This document shows, piece by piece, positions 49,281 through 64,000 of a DNA stretch of 64,000 nucleotides. Source of the DNA: Syngnathus acus (lineage: Eukaryota; Chordata; Actinopteri; Syngnathiformes; Syngnathidae). The DNA lies in assembly GCF_901709675.1 (NCBI RefSeq), contig NC_051095.1, positions 14,955,456-15,019,455 of the forward strand, written 5' to 3'. The notes below the pieces were generated by a model. It was given only the letters and a program-made list of their open reading frames with translations. It did no database searches and had not been told where the DNA came from. Each line of letters starts with the position of its first letter. The first letter of the stretch is position 1. The translations under genes were made by a program, and so were the position numbers.

Positions 49281-49383
49281 TTTTTCTTTTCGTGTTGTTG
49301 TTTTACAATAACTCAAGAGTACATGGCTGAGGTGTTTGTTACAACACCAAAAGGCCTATAAAATATTTAATGAGACTTACTGA

Positions 49384-52314
49384 ACTTTTCATTCTTTATG
49401 CAAGAATTTTTATAAAGTTTGGAATGGGGATTGTAAAATATGACATTCTTGTTCAAAGTGAATATTAGTTTCTACAGTGGATATATTCTAGCTGGGATTT
49501 GTTCCAGGATGTGTCCTATCCAGAAAGGGTTTCTTTCCCGTCAGCAAACTCCCAGATCTCCCAGGCTTTTTTTCCACGACATGTTTTGTTAGCGCTAAAC
49601 TGCTCTAACCAACAGTACTTCCTTATTATAAGTCTCGGCACAATGATTACATTTCTACGAAAAAGCAACTTGCAGTGAACATTGTGGAAAATGATGAGGG
49701 AAATTTTCAAGTATGTGGCCAAGTCCTATCTGCTTTTGGTCATGGGTGTGGTCAAACCTTTGCTCTCCATGGCATGATAGGCATGACTTCTTTAACCGTG
49801 TTTCACCCTTTGCAACATGACCCATTTTCTAAGTAGAGATAAGGTCTTATACAACGTGTATTGTTACAACATGTAACAAATAATACAAATCTTCTTTCTT
49901 TTATTAAATAACTCTGACAGAAACACCCTTCATTGACTTCAACATTTTGACTATGATGAATTTGGTTTGGTTGTTCGGGGTCAAAGTTCGGCAATCTTGG
50001 TCAACCGTTTAGCTGATTCACAGGCCCATCAAACATGTTTATGTCCTCAAACACCCACCTGAGATTATTTTTAACTGAACGCTCTCCTTAAAACGCAGTT
50101 GAACTTTTGACGGACGTAATCTATCGAGCAAATAATTGATAACACAATGCAAGTGTCATAAAGCACCTCCAACAGTTCTGTGCCATTTATCTTCATTTTA
50201 GGCGTTAGGTTGAATCCACCAAATTATTCAGTATTCTCTTACCCCCGCAATATGGACAACTTTTATTTTGCAAATAAAGTAAAAACTTAGAATGGAAGGC
50301 ATTTAGATAAAACAACCGTTTATTATGACACATTCATGTGATCAGACCCTACCATGCCGAAGATATAAAACTATAAACCTGAACTCGTGGCTCAAGATGT
50401 TATTTTTTGATGTAGCCTAAATCTTTATATAAATACTTTGGAGGCTTTCGACTTCATGTTGCAACCCAAACCATTTTATTCTGAAAATCTCTCAAATGTT
50501 TTATGTGATAGGAAGTAAATAAAATATTTTTAAGACTGATAATTGTTCTAGCCTCATTTAAAGTAGTTCAATCCTCCTGAATGACAGATTTTTTTCCACA
50601 AAGTTTCAATTTAATGGAGTTTTTATATATTATTTTTCTCTGACAATAGACTTCTTCGTTAGTAAAAACAGGAACTCCCATGCTTAGTAGCATGCCTTAA
50701 ATATTCAATATTTTCTAGAGTAAAAAAGTAAAATAACAAAAAGTCCTTGGCATTCTGGCTCCGAAGCACCAAAGTAACCCAGTTTTAAACTGATCTCTTA
50801 TTGGTCGTCAACATTTTGAGAGAAGAGATGCTAATAGGCCTAAAGAATTCCAATTATTGATAATTGGCACGGTTTATAATTGGTCCATATCAACTAAAAG
50901 GTATTGAAAATATTTTTGTAAGTCACTGTAACATGACAACAATAACATTAAAAACTACTCATAATTATTTACTAATAATTGTAATCTATGTATTGATCAT
51001 AAAATGGATTCAATGCAAACATATTGAACTTAAAAGTTAAATACAACTGAACTACTCATAACAAATGTGCTATTCTTAATTGAAATCAAAAAGAAAGCCT
51101 CTGTGACATGACATGCACAATTGGAACATTTTACTCGGTGATTATTTTATGTAGCACTTGAGGAAACTCGAAGATCACAAGTATCGCACTTTGTGATTCA
51201 CTGGGAATCACATTATGCAACATGCATCAATAGCTCTAAAGAATTCTAAACAAATAATTGCAATAATCTTGTATACTGCTCAGCCAAACATATGTATATT
51301 TTTTTTATTAAAAACGACTGAAACACTTCAACTCTTTTCACTAGACAGTCCAACAGCAAAATGCCTCATTGGTCTTTTGAAACCTTTCCTTCTGTTTTTT
51401 GAACCAAAAGACGAGAAGACGTCCGAAAGGAGCCTGCAGCAGACTTACTTGTACAGTACTTAATAATGCCACAAACAAAAAGAAAAAAACAAATGAAGAA
51501 GCAAAAAAGTCTGCGATTTCTCTTTTTTTAACTTTAAATCATGTGTGTGCGTATATGCGCGTGTGTGTGTGTGTGTATGTTTATGGAGGTGTAAAGGCCA
51601 CTCACTCATGTGTCACATGCTGTTGAGCAATTTGCGACTGCTCGTCAGGATGTAGCTGTTGTCTATCAAATACTTGTGTTCGCATGAAACCTTTCACCCT
51701 TCCTACAGAGTCACTGATTAGACTATTCCTTTCATGAATGTTATTTTTTCCACCTTCAAAACAAGGCATTTTGTCTACATTCACTACAAGCCCAAACTTT
51801 CTAAACTTGCGATATAATCAGAGCTATGAAAAACGGAACATGTGGTTGCTTTTCTCACTCTTTTCCGAGTTGTGACAAACAGAACATTCTTTCTCACTTC
51901 TTTCTTTCTGTTTCCACAATATAAAATGTTATTTTACTTGCCTCAAAATAATTACCCAGTCTGTTTTTACATGGAATTACTCCCTCCTGTGCTCAAGTGC
52001 AATTCACATTGTTACATATTGTATTTCAAGCATAGTAAACAAAAGAAAGTCTTTGCTGCACAGACTCTTCAAAATATCTGAACAAATCCCAACAGTGTCA
52101 ATTTGAACATTTTTCTTCATTGTGACCATTTGGATCTATTAATTCTCGGTTCTAACAATATCTGTGGAGTGGTTCACATTCACAGATTAAAGTTGTCAAA
52201 AATAGTTCATTTGAGACTAATGCCCTTCTTGTAAATGGCTCACAGTTCATCCTGTCACCATTTCACTGATCTCTTCTCGCATCCTGTAAAAAAAAATAAA
52301 AAAAATCTTCCCGG
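49384..52314. other. Spacer after the receptor cluster
   Basis: About 2.9 kb of AT-rich sequence with no recognisable exon, RNA gene or transposon. The right end should be the cdx1 3' UTR. A short GT-rich run is at about 51,545-51,580. Confidence 0.5.
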
Positions 52315-57047
<4,733 letters not shown>

Positions 57048-57184
57048 GCTGGCAACCAGCAGCCTCTCGCAGGTAAGCCACTCAAACCTCCTGGAGCATT
57101 TTAGGTGTGTATTTCCAACAACTTCTTTGCTTTTTCTTTTCCCTCCACTCAGACTTCACACACACACACACAAACACTCACAAT

Positions 57185-57265
57185 GGTCGGCTACCTGAGC
57201 AGCGAGTACACACCTTTATAGATTTACAGCCGAGGAGTTCAAAAGTACCATGATGACGTCATGCC
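57185..57265 (-). promoter_or_regulatory. cdx1: cdx1 core promoter: TATA box and CRE
   Basis: On the minus strand TATAAA is at 57215-57220. A perfect palindromic CRE, TGACGTCA, lies upstream at 57254-57261. A TCF/LEF-like CTTTTGAA (about 57,238-57,245) lies between them. The inferred 5' UTR is about 140 nt and contains a five-codon upstream ORF (MLQEV) before the start ATG. Confidence 0.6.
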
Positions 57266-57477
57266 TTACCTGAGACGCACCTGGCCTGCTTTTCTTAGCG
57301 ACGTGAGTGCATTGACCTGACCTTATACTGAGATCCAAATAGGAACGGTATCAAAAAACTGTTGGTTTGGGCATATTTTTTGGGGGTAGTCTAGTTTGCA
57401 TCATACTGACAATTGTGTTATGGATAAACATTTTCCAAACAAGTTTCAGTTTGATGCCCTGCAGTACACTACTGGGG

Positions 57478-57785
57478 GCGGCGGTGACATGGTTCGGTGG
57501 TAGAATTGTTGTCTCCCAACCCAGTGATTGGGTGTTCGATACCTGACTGTTGTGACCATGTCAGAGTGTCCTTTTACCGAAGTCAAATTCCTTGTTTGGC
57601 ACGCTCAAACATGGCGAATAAAAAACTCTTGAACTCTTGAATCTTGAATCTCTTGAGCAAAATACTGAACCCCCCAGTTGCTCCTGATGCTGTGTCATCA
57701 GTAGGTAACTGAGATACAGACAGTGTGACAGCGCTTTTGAGTACCAAAGGTAGAAAAGCGCTACACCGGTGAAAGTCCGTTGACT
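57478..57785 (+). repeat. tRNA-type SINE, composite
   Basis: Head ATGGTTCGGTGGTAGAATTG with B-box-like GTGTTCGATACC. Tail GTTGCTCCTGATGCTGTGTC and AGCGCTACACCGGTGAAAG. The middle (about 57,565-57,650) has a LINE-like 3' piece with CTCTTGAATCTTGAATCTC. Confidence 0.7.
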
Positions 57786-58784
57786 ACAAGCAGCAAACAA
57801 TAAAAGTTAGTAGTTAAATTTGCAGCATGCATTATTGGATGGCAGAATGTCATTTCTGTGCGTGTACAATTGGTAAAAAAAGGTCACGATAACACAGTGG
57901 ATATAAAAAGTCTATACACCCTGTTCTTAACGAATGCAAGGTTTATGTTACGAGAAAATTACAACGTGGAAAGAACTAACTGTTGAAAATACGAGCCACT
58001 GTTGTCACTATTCATCAGTCAGTAAAAGCCTACTAGAACCAGAGGCAATTTACTAAACCCGGCATTTGAACAGCGGTGTGTAGACTGTTTATATCCAAGG
58101 TATGTAGAAAGTAAATACAATAAAAAGAGAATTAAATTTCACTGGTGGGTGATTATAAAGAATGTAATGATGCTGGTACAAAATAATATCACATCTTATA
58201 ATGTCGTAAAAAATTCAGAAGTCGCAGGTGTCAATTGTTATCTTTCCACTTTTTGTACCAGAGCTTTTGAACCCGCATCATACGACTCAGTCAAGAGGTG
58301 TGATTTACTTTTTCCAGAGGTGGAGGAAGTAAGTTTGATTAAAGTTGAAGGGGGTTAAAGGTCTGCACAGAGTGAAAGTAAAATTACAGCCCCCTGTAAT
58401 TGCTCCGCTATATAGTTCTTGTTGCTGATAGTTAGGCCGAGCAGTGTTTTATTGTGGCCGAAGCGCCGAGATCATAAACCGAAGTTTGTATACATACATC
58501 AAATACAAACATTGAGCAATTAAGCAGGGTGTCTGTTCAGCCAAGTCAGAGCAAAATACGAAATAAGCCAACCTTAGATTTTAAAATCCCATATAATTTG
58601 CCATAAAATATTAAGATTGAAGAAGAAGGCTGCGTTGATATTAACATACTAATCGAAAATACAGTAAATATAGTCGTATGTACAGAAATAAAGGAACGAA
58701 ATTGTTATTCTTCAAGCTTCTTGCCAGAAGAGGGCAGCAAAGTACAATGTAAGGTCAGATGAAGGCGCACAAGCCTTTAGAGTT

Positions 58785-58990
58785 CATCCATCCATCCATC
58801 CATCCATCCATCCATCCATCCATCCATCCATCCATCCATCCATCCATCCATCCATCCATTCATTCATTCATTCATTCATCCATCCATCCATCCATCCATC
58901 CATCCATCCATCCATCCATCCATCCATCCATCCATCCATCCATCCATCCATCCATTCATTCGTTCATTCATTCGTTCATTCATTCATTTA
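58785..58990. repeat. (CATC)n / (CATT)n microsatellite
   Basis: About 50 four-base units, with blocks of CATC, CATT and GTTC variants. The 115-codon open frame through it (repeating IHPS) is an artefact of the four-base repeat. Confidence 0.97.
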
Positions 58991-59867
58991 TTCGAACGCA
59001 AATGCCCTTTTGGTACTTTACCACAACCATTGTTATGTCACTTTTGAAATTAATCTATAAAACCATATGGATCTACAGCTCCCAAACATTTATTCAATAT
59101 TCATAATGTGGTCAGAACACTTAGGGCCATCTGTAACAGCAAACGGAAGGCAGTTTGTGTTTAAAGGCAATCCAAGTGCTAAAAACCTGCATGTTAAAGC
59201 GACATAAACAAAGTGTATCCCCTAAAGAGGGGAACTCAAACATTACATCACACATCTGTTAAATAAACACAAGCTTGCTAAAAATAAAGGAACACGCATT
59301 CATATAACAGATCGTGACAGATGCCTAAGCATACCCCTTCAACACTAAAAATACTTTTACGGTATTATTCAAGTCCTGCTTTGCTGCTTGAATGAGCCCC
59401 AGACCTGTTTCAGTGTCTATAAATATTCAATATTTATCTTAAAATGGGCTTCATGTGATGGAATTGTACGTGTATGGATTCAATTTAAACCGTGTCGCTT
59501 AAACAACGTTTACACCCTTTTGTTTCTCGGCCGGTTCGAGTGCACGGAAGGGGAACTAATAAGAGGTTTATGTGTTCTTTTCACCAAATCTAAGGACTTA
59601 CATATGTTGGAGAACAGCTGGAGTTGACGAGAAACATCCGCCACCGCCATCCTCCACCCTCACCTTTTCCTCTGCCCGACAGACATTAAACACTTAATGT
59701 CCATTACAGAGCACTGCCTCAGATTCTAATGTATATACGTACATCAGTGCGTGCAACATGTTTATTGATTTCTTTCTGCTATTTGTAGTGTCAAATAAGG
59801 CAACGTGGAGAGAGAAGAAGCAGTAAGGGGCCTCAAAGTGGAGTTGACAAAATATCAAAACATACTT

Positions 59868-59930
59868 TTTCATCCACCCATTTCAGGAGCTTGTCTTGGT
59901 GCGTCAGCTGGAGCCTATCCCATCTGATTT
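59868..59930 (-). repeat. SINE-like tail fragment, reversed
   Basis: TTCATCCACCCATTTCAGGA then CAGCTGGAGCCTATCCCATC: the tail of the family at 23,470, reversed. Confidence 0.5.
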
Positions 59931-60063
59931 TCAGCTTTCAATGGAATTGCACGTTTGTTATTTGTCCTCACAACATTTCCCCATTGACAATTAACATCAC
60001 ACATTGGGATTATGTGACGTCATTTTCATGAATGCCAAATCAGGTAAGGTGTTGGAGTTCCTC

Positions 60064-60178
60064 TAGAACAGGGATCATCAATTCCAGTCCTGAACGTTTG
60101 ATCCGTTTCCTTGCTGCAACACATCCGACTCAAATGATCAGATAGTGGCCTGCGAGGACTGGAATTGGTGACCCCGCG
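60064..60178. repeat. Palindromic interspersed repeat fragment
   Basis: Starts GAACAGGGATCATCAATTCC and ends in its inverted relative (GACTGGAATTGGTGACCCC). This is a hairpin-forming MITE-like fragment common in fish. A short relative lies at about 21,857. Confidence 0.65.
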
Positions 60179-60444
60179 CCAGAATTTTAATTCTTCATTA
60201 CCAATGCAGTCTACATAATCTGGTATATGATCAAGTAACTTCTGCTTTTGGCGAAATGTGACAAAGTGTTTCCTTGTGGTTTGGGTGAGTGGCAAAGGGG
60301 GCTAGAAAAACTCCACAGTGTATAGGTTGAACCAATTTATTAGTAGTAGTGGGACCTATTGTTTTGACATCCTCCCTTCTGACTCTGACCATCTCCAGAC
60401 TTCTTTTTTTTTTTTAAACTGGCTGGCAATTTTTTTAACTGACC

Positions 60445-60540
60445 GTCATTTTTGCATATGCCGCGGGCCGCGGAAAAATGAGTGGCGTGCCACAGATGGC
60501 CCCCGGGCCATTGTTTCAGACACCCCTGTATTGGACTCAT
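60445..60540 (-). repeat. MITE end-like fragment
   Basis: GCGGGCCGCGG, then GATGGCCCCCGGGCCATTG and CAGACACCCCTG: the reversed end of a common fish hAT-type repeat that starts with CAGGGGTGTC on the minus strand. Confidence 0.55.
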
Positions 60541-62959
60541 TGTTGAACATCAGCATGTGCAGTACATGTGTGATAAAACATGTATATTGGTGATATAAAG
60601 ACAAACAGTCATGTCTCTTGTTTGCCAACTGCCTGCATCTGCAATGAATGTGTGCATAGTTGCTTGAATCACAAAGAGCGCTATAACTCTGGCCATCTCG
60701 CTTTTGCGCATGTATTTCAATGGATGAAATGTTTTACATGATTGAATTAAAAATAAACGTGAGTGTAAAAACCAGAGAACTCAAATTTGAAAAGGCTCCG
60801 CTCAACTCCAAGTGAAACTGCAAGCCAGATGAGCAAATTCAGTTTAGCATATTTATAATTTAATTACAATAATTTATTCAGTCTGTGTATTGGATCTCAG
60901 CTTCGGTAATCCTGTGTGGAGGTTGTGTGTTCTCCAGCTTTGTCAGCTTCTTCCGCCATTCCAAAAATAGGGTAATTGAAATTGTCCATAGTTGTGAATG
61001 ATTATTTGTCCACAATTAAGTGAGAAAGCAGGGATGGACTTTGTTTTAACAGCATACGCAGTCGAAAATGGATGGATGGTGGATGTATTCGTGTGGTTAA
61101 GATTTGAGAGGAGCTTCACATCTTTTATTATTAACTCCAACATTGTTTGGATGCTTCCATCTCTCTGCACCTGAGGTACAAGGTGGGATTCACTTTAAGA
61201 TTCTTACCTTGCTTTTGGTGTAGACTGATTCTTGGCTACCTCCTGAGAGTCCAGGGGGCCCGTGAGGACCTCCGGGATTGTTGAAAACAGGGAGATCTTT
61301 TCACATGGGATGTTTTTCTTGGTTGAAAAGCAACTGTGTGAGGGCTAACAATCCGTCAAAATTACTTTAGACACCCCTGCTTTAAAATCTAGACTACTTT
61401 GCCAATGCAATGGAATTTGGTCATCATAGTCTGCCTGCAACATCCATTTATGTCTGACCACTGACCGGTTGTATCTTTTATCTCCAGTTGATTGAGTGTT
61501 AAGTGTTTTGGAGTGTATATGATCTGCACCAATGCTGCAGTATTGCTTGTGGGCTATGTTTAATGGCTCTCTCACACACTCTCCAACTAGTAGATGCATG
61601 TAGGTTAATTGGTGGATTTAGAGGCCGAGGGTGGAGGGGGAATTGTTTGCCCATTGCGTATAGATCCAGAAAGGGTTATGGTGGGCCTACTGTGTTGTTA
61701 CCCTCCTATGTAATGAAAGGGAGCTGTGCACACTCTCTGATTAATCCCTGCAGGGACTGAAGAATTACTCTCACAATTAAAGGACATGCTTTCTGTCCAA
61801 TTTAGACTCTTTCTATTCTAACCACTCCCCTTACAAAAAAAGATAAAAACAAAACAATCAGTTAGCTACAGCTTTGGAGATGTGTGCAAAACGGTTAATC
61901 TATGAGTGGTACAAACTCTGTTTTTGGAAGAGAAAAATACAAGAGGAAAGATATTTTGCATGTGCTAAAGTGGACTGAATATTTCTCTGAACAGTTTTAA
62001 ATGTTCATATATATATAACTAAGTCCTATTAAAACTAAGTCCAAATGAACACAACAGAACCCAACTTCCAAGATCAGGGTGAAATACAGAGGGGCATACA
62101 ACTGTCTTCTTAAAAGCACAAAGTAAACAACAACCCCGTTTCACCTGCCAAGGGAGCTAATCTAAGATTCAGGACTTCAGCTCTTTTTCTTCTTTCTGTA
62201 GCTTTGGTTTGTCGAGGACTTTGTTGTGAGATTCAAGACTTATGTTTCTCTGCTTTCTGCTGAAAGATTGTGCTTTGAAAGTCTTGGAGAGAAGTCGTTT
62301 TTCCTTGCGAACCACAGAGGCTGATCTGATGTGACATCACCAAGAGAGTCTGCCAACAGAACTTTAATAATAAGATGATTGCCGTATGAGTGTATGTCAT
62401 TTAAACAGGCATTTGTTAGAAATCCTAAAAAAAGAAGTCTGTTTAATTATGGACAAAGTTCAGCTATGATGCAATCTTGGTCTATTTTTTATTCCCATTT
62501 CTAAAACCTTTATTATTATATTCATTTATTATCTTGACTTGTTACATTCACCATATGTGGGAAAAGACACCTGATTTGAACAATGTTGTTTTGAAAACAG
62601 TCGAGGTTATTTTCCCGTGAAACCGAGACACTCATGTTTGTTTCCTAAGCAGGCCACCACAGACTTTGCCAAAGCCCTTTTTACTCCCCCCCTCTCTCTC
62701 TGCCTGGACCTCTTTCTCTCCTCCTCTTTCTCTCCTTTTCATTGTGTTTGTTGTTTTATGGAGGGGTTGATGTGGTCCAGATTGTTGCTGCCAACTGAGA
62801 CTGTTTCACTTCACCTCCAAGCTTCTCGTCATTCAAAACAAACGGCCGCCGACAGTTACACAGAATCCAGTCTGTATGTTTTTTTTTTCAGCTCTCCCTC
62901 ACTTTACTTCTTTTACTTTTGAAACTTCCCTCTCTTGCTCTTAGTTCGCCTCCCCTCTC

Positions 62960-63405
62960 CCTCACTCCCCCCCTCCCCTGCCTCCTCTTGCTCCAGCAGG
63001 TCCGGACCACTGACACTCTCCCCACTCGTGTGAATGTGTCTGGGAAAAAGGGTGTATGTATGTGTCTCCATTGAGAACTTTTTTTTTTTTTTTTAAACAA
63101 AACCCTTTGTGAGAGAGGAGAGCAGTCCCCCCCTGCGGTGCTGTGATTTGACTATCCAAACAGTCCGCTTCTGAGACATCCATCCTCCGGCAGGCTCCCG
63201 GGACAGCGCAGATTAACCTCTCAGACCCCTCGGACTCTGAACATCTAAGACGTCTCTCCATCTGAAGCAGCAGCCCCTGTAGAGCAGAGCAGCTGGAAGT
63301 CTCGACTCTCATTTCAAGAGGAGGAGAAGGAGGAGATCACGTCTGGATACATAGAGAAGAAGAGCAGAGGGGAGGCTCATCCGGGTTTTCGGGATCTTTC
63401 GGAAG
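62960..63405 (+). promoter_or_regulatory. pdgfrb: Probable 5' non-coding exon and promoter of pdgfrb
   Basis: A C/T-rich, TATA-less stretch leads to a strong donor (TCGGAAG then GTAAGT) at 63,405/63,406. In other vertebrates PDGFRB lies head to head with CDX1, and the strand here fits. No receptor domain is inside the window, so the name rests on synteny. Confidence 0.45.
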
Positions 63406-63884
63406 GTAAGTCCTTGTCATGTCTGCTTGCTGTCTGCTGTTGTTAGTAACTCCTTTCCATGTTTGTACCGTTAAACACAAAGTTCAGGCAAACTCGGGCC
63501 CAAGTCAAAACTTTCTGTGCGCAATTGAAGCAAGAGGAATTTGTAGGCCATATTTGTGAATATGCACACAGCAGGAGTTTACAATGCAACCTGTTCAAAC
63601 ATCATGTTGCATCTCTTTGCTTAGACGCTCATTCTTTGCATTGAACTGTTTTACGATGTTGATCTTCTCGCTGAGACAACTCGTTTCACAAGGCATCCTG
63701 TGGTCGGACAACCCCGGCATCATTGCACAAGCTGTTTGTATGTTCTCCACTTTTGTGCCTCTTCTCTAAAGAGTCCGTTTGGGCAAACACTCCTCGGTCA
63801 CCCCGAGTGAACTGACACTTTTATTCGTCATTGCCTTTTCTCAGGAATGACTCAAAAAGAAACAGTTTACGGAAAGGAGGAGAC

Positions 63885-64000
63885 ATGGTGATGAAATCCA
63901 ACCTGGCATCTTTGATGACATCACTGCTATGTGTTTCTCTTAAAAGGAGTTTTACTACCAAAAGGGAGTAAAACTATGGATATGTGAGCTGGGGACACAC
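63885..64000 (+). CDS. pdgfrb: Possible pdgfrb start exon (signal peptide), cut by window
   Basis: An acceptor (TTTTCTCAG at about 63,844) follows the donor at 63,405 by 440 bp. The first ATG in good context (GACATGG, 63,885) opens a signal-peptide-like frame: MVMKSNLASL, then MTSLLCVSL. Read straight on, the frame meets a stop near 63,973, so a donor must lie before that (a weak GTGTTT is near 63,930). This is compatible with the first coding exon of a receptor such as PDGFR-beta. Nothing further can be read before the window ends. Confidence 0.35.

Larger units (their letters stand above)
39534..49383 (+). repeat. Tandem segmental duplication, unit B
   Basis: Second copy of 31,847-39,533, ending TTACTGA. 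It is expanded by three insertions (TIR transposon 40377-41044, LINE 41381-43540, solo LTR 45037-46129). It is reduced by loss of about 612 bp in the arsi 3' UTR and 1.24 kb of the one-Ig gene. Non-coding sequence outside the indels is almost identical to A. Confidence 0.93.
57790..62600. other. cdx1-pdgfrb spacer; repeats only
   Basis: A head-to-head intergenic region. Apart from the listed microsatellite and repeat fragments I see no supported gene. Regulatory elements for the divergent pair are likely here but cannot be picked out by eye. Confidence 0.45.

Noticed and set aside
57183-57222. Plus-strand MVGYLSSEY peptide, reminiscent of a Cdx N-terminus
   Set aside because: It lies on the strand opposite cdx1, stops after 12 codons and overlaps the minus-strand TATA box; coincidence.
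58759-59106. Protein with repeating IHPS
   Set aside because: Produced by the CATC microsatellite; a four-base repeat is open in several frames.

Overview
The window is nuclear DNA of a ray-finned fish, most likely a percomorph teleost. Genes have short GT-AG introns, and the background holds fish SINEs, MITEs, a LINE, a Penelope-like element and long CA and CATC microsatellites. The gene order tcof1, arsi, cdx1 and (probably) pdgfrb mirrors the tetrapod TCOF1-ARSI-CDX1-PDGFRB block with matching relative orientations. rnf20 next to aldob mirrors a second tetrapod neighbourhood. The species cannot be fixed from the sequence.

Layout. 1-4,800: 5' two thirds of rnf20 (minus), cut by the left window edge. 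6,385-10,223: aldob (plus), complete, 364 aa. 11,385-13,100: a four-span MS4A/CD20-like gene (minus), 207 aa. 14,117-17,761: tmco6 (minus), 522 aa in 12 exons. 19,373-23,014: a compact treacle gene tcof1 (minus), 671 aa, with three tandem 73-aa repeats. 27,992-33,177: arsi (plus), 570 aa, two coding exons; its intron holds a Penelope-like element with 530-bp inverted arms and a 13-bp target duplication. 31,847-49,383: a tandem segmental duplication (unit A 31,847-39,533; unit B 39,534-49,383). Each unit carries the arsi 3' end, a small one-Ig-domain receptor gene and a two-Ig-domain CD2/SLAM (2B4)-like receptor gene. 52,315-57,220: a divergent caudal homeobox gene (cdx1-like, minus). 62,900-64,000: a probable 5' non-coding exon and start exon of pdgfrb (plus), cut by the right edge.

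The most interesting region is the Ig-receptor cluster between arsi and cdx1. The two 2B4-like genes are close duplicates with nearly identical introns, but their cytoplasmic tails differ. Copy B has three ITIM-type tyrosine motifs. Copy A has two deletions and an early stop, and keeps one tyrosine whose motif has lost its hydrophobic -2 residue. The membrane-distal Ig domains differ almost only at amino-acid-changing sites. This is the pattern expected of a young paired-receptor system under diversifying selection. Unit B has also taken in a TIR transposon, a LINE and a 1,093-bp solo LTR, none of which are in unit A, so these postdate the duplication. The small Ig gene is intact in A and broken in B.

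The other genes are housekeeping or developmental: H2B ubiquitination (rnf20), fructose metabolism (aldob), rRNA production (tcof1), sulfatase activity (arsi) and gut or posterior patterning (cdx1). No operon-like cooperation is implied. Exon borders were assigned by eye from splice consensus and reading-frame continuity. In each complete gene the exon lengths sum to a multiple of three.
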